The notes beneath the pieces were generated by a model. That model did not search any database, had not been told where the DNA came from, and was given only the letters and a program-made list of their open reading frames with translations. A stretch of 64,000 nt of DNA from Enoplolaimus lenunculus (lineage: Eukaryota > Nematoda > Enoplea > Enoplida > Thoracostomopsidae): positions 310,001 to 374,000 of the forward strand of contig JASANG010002922.1 in NCBI GenBank assembly GCA_030248215.1, written 5' to 3'. Positions 1 through 12,200 of the stretch are shown one piece after another. Both the position numbers and the translations under genes were made by a program. Positions within the stretch are counted from its first letter, which is position 1. Each line of letters begins with the position of its first letter.

Positions 1-107
1 CTTAAATAAATACTTAAGTAACATTTCAGAAACCCAGCCAATATCAGTTAACAAAATTTTCAAAGTTTACCAGGTAAAAGCTTACAATCAAAGTTAATAT
101 ATTAATC

Positions 108-216
108 ATGCAAAACTCGCAACATTCATTCAATTCTCAACTCGAAATCGACGCATCATCTCTCATCAATCAACACCGAAGACGTCCGAACAGTTTATCC
201 CTACTCAGTTTCAATG
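108..216 (+). CDS. K2P exon 1, candidate start exon
   Basis: An ATG at 108 opens 36 codons rich in Ser, Gln and Arg (MQNSQHSFNSQLEID...), followed by a GTAACC donor at 217. It ends in phase 1, exactly what the acceptor before 7838 requires, and the joined protein continues into the Arg-rich segment before TM1. A 7.6-kb first intron is implied. The alternative is a start at the ATG at 7816 inside the next exon, which would make this open frame noncoding. Confidence 0.42.
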
Positions 217-3200
217 GTAACCTCAAGCCACCGAATGTCTCTTATGCATTACCAATTGAATTTCCAGTATCACCGTTGAAACAAATGGTAAATTGTAGGA
301 TAACATCCGTTTCCGACCTGTGTCCGTTTCTGCTTTCTTTATTATATATTTTAGTATTATTTCGTATTCTTTTGTTACTTTCTTTTCGTCTCTCAGTATT
401 TTGCTTATAAGTATAGCAAATTTTGATATATTTTTTATGATAATTAATTAGTAATGCCCACATTGCTACTTTAGATATATTTGGTTTAAGCTTATATATG
501 TATCTATTTACCCGTGAGAACTTGGTATCCGTAGTGCAAGTACGACACAGCGGTATGTCCCTAAATGTGTTTGTTGCAACCAAACTTAGACGGCAGTGCA
601 GCAACTGTAAAATATACGAGAATTTTAACTGTCAACATTGTTGTATTAATTTAAACGAAACCTTTTAGGGTGTAAACTGATATAGTGAAATAGTAACGGA
701 AACGGATAGCGGCCAAAATAACAGAAAAAAGAAACGGATATTGAAGTTTTAAAATGTCAAAATGTTTCATTTTCGAGCTAAAACTGTAGTGACCCGAACA
801 AGAGGGAGAAGTTGATTTATAGTTCGCCTCTCCGGAGGCTACCCGTGTTGCAATTCGGTTCCGTACTGCTATTTGTTTTTCAAATTGCCTCTAGTTGTTT
901 GACAACACCCCTTCAATTTATGCCAGCTGTGTTTTTTAGTTTATTTCTTATGGAATATAATACTTTTTATGTCCCATTCACACGTGCAACTTTTTGCAGC
1001 AAAAACTTGCACGTGCAACTTGCATGTACAAAAGTTTGGTCACAAAGCAGCTTTGACGTTCTTGCAGCTGCAAATTATTTAATGGAATTGTTGTTGTGGA
1101 ATTTAATTCGCACCTGTGAACGCATGCACCTGCATTTTGATTCGCTAAATCGGAACGTTCTTTTGAAAATACTTATTGCTGCAAGTATTTCGTGCAAGTT
1201 GCAGCTGCGAGTTCTCGCTGCAAAAACTTGCACGTTGAATGGGATTCAAGACTTGGATTTGACGCTTTTCGTGTAGGTATTACATTATATTTTGAGTAGT
1301 GAATCAAATTCTGTATTGAACTTGATTTGATTTAGGAAGCATTTGCATAATCTAGGTAGGATAAATGACGTTTTAATATTGGGTTCTATCCGTTTACGAA
1401 ATCTAATCATTAAAATACACTCATATTGACGTACACTCAGAGTAGAAACCAACTGTTATTACCTCCCTATCTCGTACTCGGGTTACTACAACACAGTTGT
1501 GGCATTCAAATATTCTGCGGTCTTTCTAAAATTTTAGAAAATGAATCCAATTTTTAAAGATTTTAGGCGAGTTTCGTTATTTTTATTTCGTATCGAACAA
1601 TTTGCAGCCTGTCAGTAAAGAATTTTTGCGCGATATGTCCGAGATCTAAAACTAATATTGAGCATAAAACTAATTGAAATTTCGGTATTTCTTTAACGGA
1701 AACGGACGCCGATTTTTATCGAAAATGGAAACGGATATCCGGTTCGGCCCTAGCACTATATCAACACAATTATAAACTTTGGCATTACCCGAAAAATAGT
1801 CATTAATAAAGATTCAATATTGTGTCAACTCGAAACAGTTTTTGGTATTAATTCAAGCAATTGATTGCAAAGATTAGGGGCGGAACGTATTTGTCCTGGA
1901 GTGCAATAACAAAAATTTATCGATAATAATTTCGGAACATATAATAAGTATACAAGTTTTCAGTCTTGCTAAAATATATTACTATATCAGAAAACAATAT
2001 TTAACTCATTTTACCATCTTGAACTGTTTAGAGTTCAATCGAAAACCCATCTGCTTAGGGTTGATGGTGAAGTTCGAAATCTGTTACGCCCTTCACAGAT
2101 ACTTAACAGCAAAATCCATGCTATGAAATAGTTTTCGGCTATTAGCTGACATTCTAACGCCCATTATTTTGGTGAACCGTGAATTGCAATATACACATCG
2201 CGCTGCAGTATAAATCAGCAGGCGTACTAAACTGCACATTACAGTTGCAATTAAACTGAAAATGTCGGCAAAAATCAAATGAATATTTTTCATATTTAAG
2301 AAACTCAACATTTTTCTTCAATGCTTGTTTTCTATTTCTTCAAAAATTTAGTATTAAACTAGAATTGCAATCCAATATGCTTTACAACGATCCGTTTCCG
2401 TTATAGAAATACCACAAATTCTGCTATTTTAACGCTCAAAATCACGTATATATCTCGCAAGTCCGCTGAGTACACTGCAAAAAATGGTGAGTCAAATTGA
2501 CTCTCTCCGAAATAGGCTCTACGGGACTACACAAACTGAACCAAATTCGACTCCAATAGAATCAAATTTGACTCGCTAAATCGCACGTTTGACTCTGGTG
2601 GAGTCGAATTTTGTCTCAGTTTGTGTAGTCCCGTAGAGCCTATTTCGGAGGGAGTTCATTTTTTGCAGTGAATTTGCACGTCTCAATTGTGTTTGCAGAA
2701 AAATAAAACATCTTTGAAACTTTTATGTATACCTACTTCTTCAATATTCGTTTTCCGTTTCCGCTATTTCGATCAGTATATATGCGTTTCCGCTGGCGTG
2801 TCTATTATTTTTACTATCCGTTCTGCTAGTTAGCGATAGGTTTTCAATCTGACGAACTCCTATTGTTGCGAAACTCAAATTCGGCGCAAACTGTAGGACA
2901 TTTCAACCACGAAAAATGTGCAGGCATTTTCAGCGTTGCGGTTACCTGCAATTATAAAAGTTATACTACAAAACTTATCAGCAACCAATGATCGATGCTA
3001 CACACATTTGAGAATACAACCGCTAGTCTGCGGCGGCACATCTCAAAACACTCAAATCTCACAAACACAAATAAGTACAAATTGAAATTTTAAATTATTT
3101 TTTGAAAATAAAACTGTTTTCTTGTGTCGAGTGCACCAGTTGGGTTCCTTAATAGCGGTCCTAACAGCCCACAGTAAACATTGATTGCGTGTATGTACAG

Positions 3201-6200
3201 TAACCGAAATACACGGATCCAATTACTTTTAAATGCCCCCATATACGAACGGGATTGGCCGGTTTGAAGTTGCTTTCTTGCCGGCTCTATGCGATTCGGT
3301 TTAGTTATAAAGAGTCTTAATTGTTTATTGCGATGGGACTTGTTTAGTTTTTTTTTTGCTTATGGTTCCAATTTTGACAACATCGTACAGCTCATAGTTG
3401 AAAGATAAACCATTGTTAATTTGGCCCATGTAACGATCAGGGGCGGAACGTTTTTCTTTGGGACTAGAAAAGAGTAAGCTAAATAGACTAAATGTTTTGC
3501 TTGGCTTAAGCTTAGGCTTAGGCGTAGGAATATGCTCATTCTTACGGTTAGGCTTAGGCGTAGGCTTAGACTTAAGCTTAGGCTTAGGCTAAGGCTTAGG
3601 TATATGTTTATAATACCGTTCCGCCCCTGTTCTTGACATTGGCCGTTAATTTTAAGGGCCTGTTTATCAACTTAAGTCTACTCTTAAGCCTAAACCTGAG
3701 CCTATGCGTAAGCCTGGGGCTAATATGGAAATTTGAGCACAGAAAACAAACCGCGAGTGTCAAATGTTTGCATCATAAAGATTCGCGACGGTTGCCGCAA
3801 CCGCCAAACCTTAATTGAACCGCAGGCATACAGGTGAAGGGCGGTAAAAACCTGGTTTGGACAAGATGCAACAACGTTGGATATGAAGAGATATCCCGTC
3901 GAAATTATTGGAAAAACTCGCAATACACACTTTGAAAGTCTGAAGAATATCCTGAACAAGTGAAAATAATTTTCTCACGCGATACGCCCACCGGAAAAAA
4001 GCTTTGGACGTGGTTATCCATTTTGGAATTGAAATCCTGGCAGTGTCCGATGTGAATTGTTAGGTTTTGTTCAAGTTTTTGGCCGATGTAAAGAATAGGG
4101 GACAGAATAGTATTACAAGCATATTCCTAAGCCTAAGCCTAAGCCTAAGCCTAAGCGTATGAATGAGCATATTCGTAAGCCTAAGTCTAAGCCTAAGCCT
4201 AAGCGTATGAATGAGCATATTTGTAAGCCTAAGTCTAAGCTTAAGCCTAAGCGTATGAATGAGCATATTTGTAAGCCTAAGTCTAAGCTTAAGCCTAAGC
4301 GTATGAATGAGCATATTCGTAAGCCTAAGCCTAAGTCTAAGCCAAGCAAAAAATTAGTCTAAAGTTTAAGCTTACTCTATTGCAGTCCCACAGAAAAACG
4401 GTCCGCCCGTTATTTTTACATGGGCCAAGATATTTTATCAATCTTTTACGTTGCGGTTTGGACAAATCAGCGTGAGGTGGTATTAATCCTGGCTCGCGTA
4501 AAGATCAGACGCGGAACATTGTTCTGCGGAACCGCAACGGAGTTTAATGTTAAGTTTTACAACAATTTTTTTCTTTACACTTAAATATAAGTTCATTCTT
4601 ACGCTTAGGCTTAGGCTTAGGAATAAGTTATACTACTGTAAACGGTTCAATTCTATACGTTGGCAGTAATCCTTAGATTAACTAATTAGCTTAAACCAAG
4701 GTACAAATCTAAGCGTGAGAGTAGATATTAGGTATATATCCTCAAATCACGTTAGCTCTTAATTCAGCTACCTAAACCTAGGTATTTACGCACTAATGTG
4801 TTCGTGAAAATAGCAAATTATCACCGAAATCAAGTATTACTTAATATATACAACTCTACGCTATATGGGCTTTAGGGGACCGCCCACCCCCTACAAAAGA
4901 CTACGGGGGCATCTAGATTTTTATTGACGTGACGATCCATGTTTACTTTTAGGGCCGTTCCAGTTTCTCGTGGGTCTGTAAAAAAGTAGGCTTACATTCT
5001 AGATTACTTTTTTGCTTAAGCTTACGTTCAGGCTTAGACTTAGGAATACGGTTAATCTACTGTTACGGCCCTAAAAGTAACATTGGCCGGCGTGCCTATA
5101 AATTATATACTGTCAGTGTCAGGTCAATGGGCCAGCGAAATTACAATTTTACTATACTTTAAACTTGGCGGAAAAAGCCAATCGCGCTAGCTAAGTATGA
5201 TCATATGATTATACGATGGGCGGAAGAACTTTATTAAGCGTAAATTGGTAAACCCGACCACATATATACTATAGTGCCAAATAGTCATTAGCGGCCTTTA
5301 TAAAGAGTTTTGCCCCATGAGCACGATTAATCCTAGCCGTATGGTTTTTTTATTTGGGCCAAGCTGGTGCACAGACCGCAGTTTCGTTTTTATTTTGATT
5401 CGCCTTTAATATATGGCAAAGATATACTTTATAGCTGCAAGGTGGTAGTCGCAATTCAGACGTTTTATATCTTAACTGTTGTTGCGGGTAAAGCGGATGT
5501 TTATTTTTATAGATGAACAGGAGTGTACCAAAAGTATGGACCGGGGCGGCACGGTAGTTCAATGTGAATTTTATTTCCGGTTAAGTAATAAGTCGACGCC
5601 TGACAGTTCGTCTACCGACAACTTGTAAATGTAATACGAAATTTTGTCCACTCAACAATTTGTCGCTCATCATTACTGTAGTGACCCGAATAAAAGGGGG
5701 GAATAAGAAGGGGTTCCCCATTTTGAGTCCCAATCAATAGGAGTCCGTATCTCTAATAAGAGTCCGCAAGCGGATAGAGTCCCTAAACCCTAATTAGAGT
5801 CCATAAATGTCAATTATCTCTATTGTAGCGCATCAATGACTCCAGGACCAAATAAAGTTGAGCTAAAAACTTTAAAGCGTACTTAAGTTTTAAAGTAATA
5901 TTCCAATGTATAACCTTGCATTATCGTTCAAGCTTTTGATGCAAGGCAAAAAACGTTTAATTCAACGCATAATTGCAATACGGATATATATCAGTAGCAA
6001 AGAGTGGCAGATGGCGGGTTGAAAATGAATAATCGTGCGTAAACGAACAACAGGGTGGTACCCTCTGGAGAAGCGAAATCAGCCCCCCTCTTATTCGGGT
6101 CAGCGAAATCAGCCCCCGTCTTATTCGGGTCACTACAGTATACAGGTTTAGTTAAACCTTACACAAAACAGTAAATATTCATGTGAGAAAGCGTTAAACA

Positions 6201-9200
6201 GAACAGTGAAGCAACTTTCATTGCAAAAAGTTCCCTAGAAGCGGCACAGTCTATATCATGGCGTACCTACTGCAAGATGAAGATGAAAACAAATAATCAT
6301 GAGCTCTCGCAATATTTCAAAATAAAACATTTGAATCCGGCTCAATCTAAGATTGCCACTATACTTTTGATGACGTCCGTCACCATCCGTCGCCGTCCGT
6401 CACTATCTGTCACCATCCGTCGCCGTCCGTCGCGGTCCGTCACCGTCCGTCACCATCCGTCGCTGTCCGTCACCATCCGTCGCTGTCCGTCACCATCCGT
6501 CACCGTCCGTCACCATCCGTCGCCGTCCGTCACCATCCGTCGCTGTCCGTTGCCGTCCGTCACCATCCGTTGCTGTCCGTCGCCGTTCGTCACCACCCGT
6601 CGCCGTCCGCCACCGTCCGTCGCCGTCCGTCACCGTCCGTCGCCGTCCGTTTCCGTCCGTCGCCGTCCGTCACCATCCGTCACCATCCGCCACCGTCCGT
6701 CACCGTACGTCTTTGTGTGGTATCGTACATGAATTATTTACATACAATACAGTATAGTGACGGACGGTGCCGCACGACAAGTGACAAGTATAGCACCACA
6801 CAAGACCATGATGCATGAACCAAAGCCTATAACCTAAACCTTTTCTGAATAGCGTATATCTAATCCTAAAAGCCTACACCTAAGCGAAAACCTAAAACCT
6901 ACGGTTCTATACGGGGCCTGTTACATACTTGACGCCGAACATTCTACCGGCGTGGGTCCACACTTCACTCTGAGATACAACAGTAAATTACACTGTATCT
7001 CTAACATTCATCAAACCGTAAAATTCGTAGCTGTCAGTATAAATTTAGCTGAAACTACGCAATATCGCAAAGAATTGTTGACTGTTAAAACAGATGGTGC
7101 TATTTTAAGCTTAAAAAACCTGGAAATTGAACGGCGACAATGTGAATTAAGTTAATTAAATTATAACGTTTTGACACAGCGTGCTCAGGATACTTAAAGG
7201 AGGTTTCTACCTTATTACACCGTAGCTTAACTAAATGGCCGGCTAAAGTGTCCCCCGGTACCTGAGCATCTGATTTTTTTTAGAAACAGATATAAGATAG
7301 GCCTTTATACACTTCCGCATGGATCAGACTTAGGTTTACAAAAAAGTTTTCTGAGCCTAAACCTACTGCATTGCCTAATCTTTTGGAATAAAGCTTGCAA
7401 TCTGGACCTGCATTTTGGCAGTAAGTCTTGAAACTTTGAACCGACTGGTCGACGGCGTTCATAATTTTGTTTGGTAACTTCATCTGGAGATGTATTCTCA
7501 AATGTGTGTAGCATCGATCAACTGTTCGCGAGAGGATTTGCAACTTTTGACCCAATAATTAGTGAAGGTTAGAAATTTAGCATATTTTTCGCATTTGATT
7601 TGTCCTATTTCTGTGCCAGTTTCAAAGCACCGCAATTGCAGGAGTTCGGCAGTCTGGAAACCTATCGCTGACTGTTAACTTGTGCTATACACGATTGAAA
7701 ATATGGAGCTAGGTTGCCAATTGTAGTAAATTTGTTGTTTCAAATGCTATCGCTAACTGATGATAGGTGCTACATACATTTGAGACTTAGTAAACGAATG
7801 AGAAAAGCGTAAAAAATGAATAACAATGTCTTGCAAGATAAGTCGTATCGGCGTCCAAAACGGCACCGGAGCGTTGCTCGACAATTCCGATTGGGCAGAT
7901 TTTCTATTGCAAGTCAAATGGTAAATAAAAGTTTCATTGGATGGTTTCTTGCGCTGCGTTTTCAGCCAATCATTTGTCTAAAACAGGAATTAGAATATAA
8001 ATTCGGGACTTGTTACCCCCACTAGCGGATCCAGATTGGGTACGCTCCGGCCAGAAAATTTTCCGCGATGAAATGGTGTGATCCCTACCTTACAATTTCC
8101 CCCCTCAGAAAACTGGTACATATATAGCATACAGTAAGAATTGCGTTTACTTCTGCAAGCCAACCCTCTGTCAGAAATTTCTGGATGTTCCATTGGTGAC
8201 CATTACTACGTTTAGTTACGGAATAGTGGAATTTGTAGCATTCTTAGCGATAAAATGGCATTGCTGCAACAATTTAAATTTTGGCCAATGTTAACGTTTA
8301 GAGCCGCAACAGGTACATTAAGCATATTACTCAGGACAGCCTAATCGTAATCCTATGCAAAAAATGTAATCTAAAATCTAAGCTTACTCTTTTACAGTCC
8401 GACTGTAAACCGGGACGGCCCTAAACAATAACATGGGCCGAAATTTGGATCTGGTATACTAATGATATTAAACATGATTGTAGTTTCCGCCCATAAAAAT
8501 TACAGGAGCCTTGCAAAATCTGAGACAGGAAGACTGGGGAACATAGAGATTGGAAATTTTATGTTTAGGCTTATGTTTAGTCTTAAACTCATGTTTAGGT
8601 ATAGGCTTAGGTGTACGCTTAGGCTTCCCGAGAGGCCCCTATATCTTGTGCAAACTGTTATTAATATTTGAACTGGTTAAATAGACGACGTGGCTGAGTT
8701 ACAATAATGACTCAATAACATCCGTTTGCCGATATTTAACGGGAAAAATTTGGAAGGAGTTGTTTACAGTATGATATTACTCCTATTTTGGCTAATGTAT
8801 AGAACAGGATCGTACGTAACAGTAGTATAAGTATATTCCTACATCTATAATGTGTTGTTGAATAGTTTCGGTTTACACTTATTTTTACAAAATATTAGCA
8901 ATTTTATCTTCAACATTGTGCCAAAGATTAAAACAAAACGCGCCAAACAAATAAATTTTGCAAAAGTATGCACAAATTTCCCTGCCAAAATTACCGGGAC
9001 CTCCGGCAAAAAGTCTGCAGAAGCCGAGGCCGGCGATCAATTTTCTGCCGTAGCCGGAGGTAGAAATCCGGTGGTACCCTGAGGACCTCGTTTTAATAAC
9101 ATGAACCTTTAAATTCAAACGCAATATTATGTTTACAGGTTTTCAAAATCGCACTACCACACGTGTTGTTGTTCGTTCTATGCTTTGTTTATTTACTATT

Positions 9201-12200
9201 CGGTGCGCTTGTATTCCGACAACTTGAAACTTCAGAAATACAAACAGAATTACAACGATTCAACGAGGTACATTTGGGCGTTTTCTGCAAGGCTTGTTTG
9301 GCGAAATATATCCCGTTTGGAAATATACCACGATATATTCAGATGAGGGGTCAAAACTGTGCTAAGCGGCTGTTTTTAAGGTCTTCTGTCCGTTGCCAAC
9401 AGAGTACACTATGATAAACTTATGTCTAACAACTTTTATTTCGACTGGGTTGTTTATCAGTGCAAGCGTTGAGCCTAATTTATATTTCACATTATGTGGG
9501 TTTTTGTATGCACTTCTCCTCGACATTCTTACGTTTCGCTTCGGGTTAAAATGTTTAGGTTTAGGTTTATCAATATGCTTATACTTCTTTTTAAGCCTAA
9601 GTTTTTGCCACGTTTTTGCTTTGAACCTTTCTCAAACCCTTGGAAAAACTTTAATTGTGAGCATAAACTTTGTATATATATACATATATATATATTCTTC
9701 AATGGACCAGAAAAGCTACTTGTAAAGACAAGCTTACGAAGATAAGTTTGCAAACGAATATTGAACAACAATTCCCTTACAATTTATTTGTTCCAAACAG
9801 TTGTAAATTCTAGTTTACAAAATTGTTTCAGGAACTTAACGAAACTCAATTCGAGCTTATGGAACAACTTCTCGTGGCGCGCATACGTAAACAACAAAGT
9901 CAACTCGATAGCATCAACTCGGGCTATGGAATCAACGATTATTTTGAAGATTCCGAACCAACGCTGGATTTATTTGTGCTGAAGATTGAAGTAAACCAAT
10001 TGCATGTTCCGCAATAAAACTTACGTGTATTTGTCGCAGCTATAGTTGTATTTCAGCCTAATTCAGAATTCGGTTAGTTCAAAGCGGAATTACGACTTAG
10101 GATAGCCCAACGCGCACTTACAGCCGAAATTTGATATGCGTATATTAATAGTTTCATGTGGTGAAACTTTTTCAATCTGTAGTGCATGACAAGCGAAAGT
10201 AAATTGTGATATGGCGTACGCAAGTATCTCAAAGTACATTTAATAATCGATTTGGCTGTTAATAATAAATGTGACTTTTTCTTAGAAATGTTACAAATTT
10301 TGGCCAATGTATAGAACAGCGCCGGAACATTAGTATAAGCATATTCCTAAGTATAAGCCTAAGCCTATGCCTAAACCTAAGCGTCACGATGAGCCTAGAC
10401 CTAAGCCTAAGCCTAAGCCCAAGCAAACAAATTCTAAAGCTTAAGCTTACTCTATTACTTAAAATAAATTTAGATTTCATCGAAAGCCCAGGGCGGATGA
10501 CAAAAGCAATCAAAATTAAAAAATTTCAGATCATTTGAACGTATTTTCTAAACCCCGAAAATTTCTGTATCCGCCCCTGTTTAATCAGATTTTGTTTCGT
10601 TGTATTCTTAGGAACTATACCGATCTCATGAAACTATTGCACGCAAACAAGGCATCAAACAGTTTCATTTTCTTAGTGTATTCTTTTGGACCGTTAGCAC
10701 GCTTACTTCGCTCGGTAAGTATCTCGTAGCCCCACATCTAGAAATTCTTAGTTCAGTGTGGCAGGAACATTTCTGAGGGGAGGCAGTGGTCAAATTTTTC
10801 AAACACACAATTCTGCTCCCTACTGTAGTGACCAGAATAAGAGCGGGGTCCACATTTTGAGCCCCAATCAATAGGAGTCCGTATCCCTAATAAGAGTCCG
10901 TAAGCGGATATAGTCCCTAAACCCTAATTAGAGTCCATAAATGTCAATTATCGTTAATTGTAGCGCATAAATGACTCCAGGACCAAATAATTTGAGTTCG
11001 AAACTTTAAAGCAGACTTAAATTTTAAAAGTACATCCAAAGTATTACCTAACATTATCGCTCAAGCTATTGACACAGAACGAACAATCGTTTAATTCAAC
11101 TGATAGTTGCAAAACCGGAGATATATCAGTAACGAAGGGTGACGGAGAGCGGGTTGAAAATAAATAACAGTCCGTAACCGAATAACGGGAGAAGTACCCT
11201 CTGGAGAGGCGAAATAATATCAGTCACCCCTCTTATTCGGGTCACTATTAAGTAATGGGGCACCCAGAAACGCAACAGGCGACTGGTACAGTGGCGGATC
11301 CAGGATCTTACAATGGGGGGTCAAAATTTCATAGGTAATAAACTTATTTTTGACCCGCACACAAACCACGAGCTATTGCCATAAAGTTTACTTCTTTACG
11401 TTCGTTCAATTGAGATCAATCACAAATAAAGCTAACGCATCAACGCAGTTTAGTTCTAAGCAACAGAGTGGCAACATAAATTCAGATTTGGTTTCAAACA
11501 GGCAAATATAACTGCCTGGTATTTTCGGAACAGCGTAGAACAGCAATTGACACTATATAATTTTTGTTGAGATGCTGTTGGGGGGGCGCGGCCGGGTTGC
11601 CCCCCATGGATCCGCCATTGGACTGGTACATTCTTTTGTACACAAAATGTATGCCCAGTTGCACACTCTTGTGTAAAAGGTCACCCACTCTTGGTTGAAT
11701 AAATCTTACGGAAGAATGACTATATATCTGTAAAAGCTATCCCTACTATTAGGTAGTGAAATATAGTCGGCAGAAGAAATACTGAGAGGCTTGAAAATAG
11801 CAACCCTAGAGGCATCAATACAGGTCCAGCCAAAGTAATTGTTATAGGGTACGGACAAGACGCACCTTTGACAGAAAACAGTCAAATCTTTTGTATTATT
11901 TACTGTATATTTGGACTTCCGCTTGTCATTGTTATGATCGCTGATTTGGCGAAATTTTTATCAGAGGTAAATGATTTGAGCCATGTATAGAACGGGACCG
12001 ACCAGTAGTATAAGTATATTTCTTAGACCTAAGCCTAAGCGTAAAAATGAGCTCTCACCGAAGCCTAAGCCTAAGCAAAAAATTACTCCAAATCTTAAGC
12101 TTACTCTATTGCAGTCTCGCAGAAAAACGTTTCGCCCGTAATTTTTACATATTCCATGATTGGAGACACAAAGTCCAGGAACGTATATATACAAGCACAA

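Larger units (their letters stand above)
667..1754. repeat. GTGTAAAC/CGGAAACGG miniature element with nested insertions
   Basis: Starts AGGGTGTAAAC with repeated ACGGAAACGGATA, and ends in GGAAACGGATATCCGG at about 1742. Same ends as the undisturbed copy at 21019-21384. It is interrupted by a TA-type element (784-1491) that itself holds an inverted-repeat insert (972-1244). Confidence 0.7.

Noticed and set aside
812-1276. 154-codon open frame
   Set aside because: It runs through two nested miniature elements; no family resemblance.
4060-4362. Open frames on both strands reading as Leu/Arg/Lys repeat proteins
   Set aside because: They are translations of the TTAGGC-type minisatellite inside a MITE and are open in several frames at once.
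6277-6818. 150-codon Arg/Pro/Ser-rich open frame
   Set aside because: It is the translation of the GTCCGTCRCC minisatellite, with no splice or start support.
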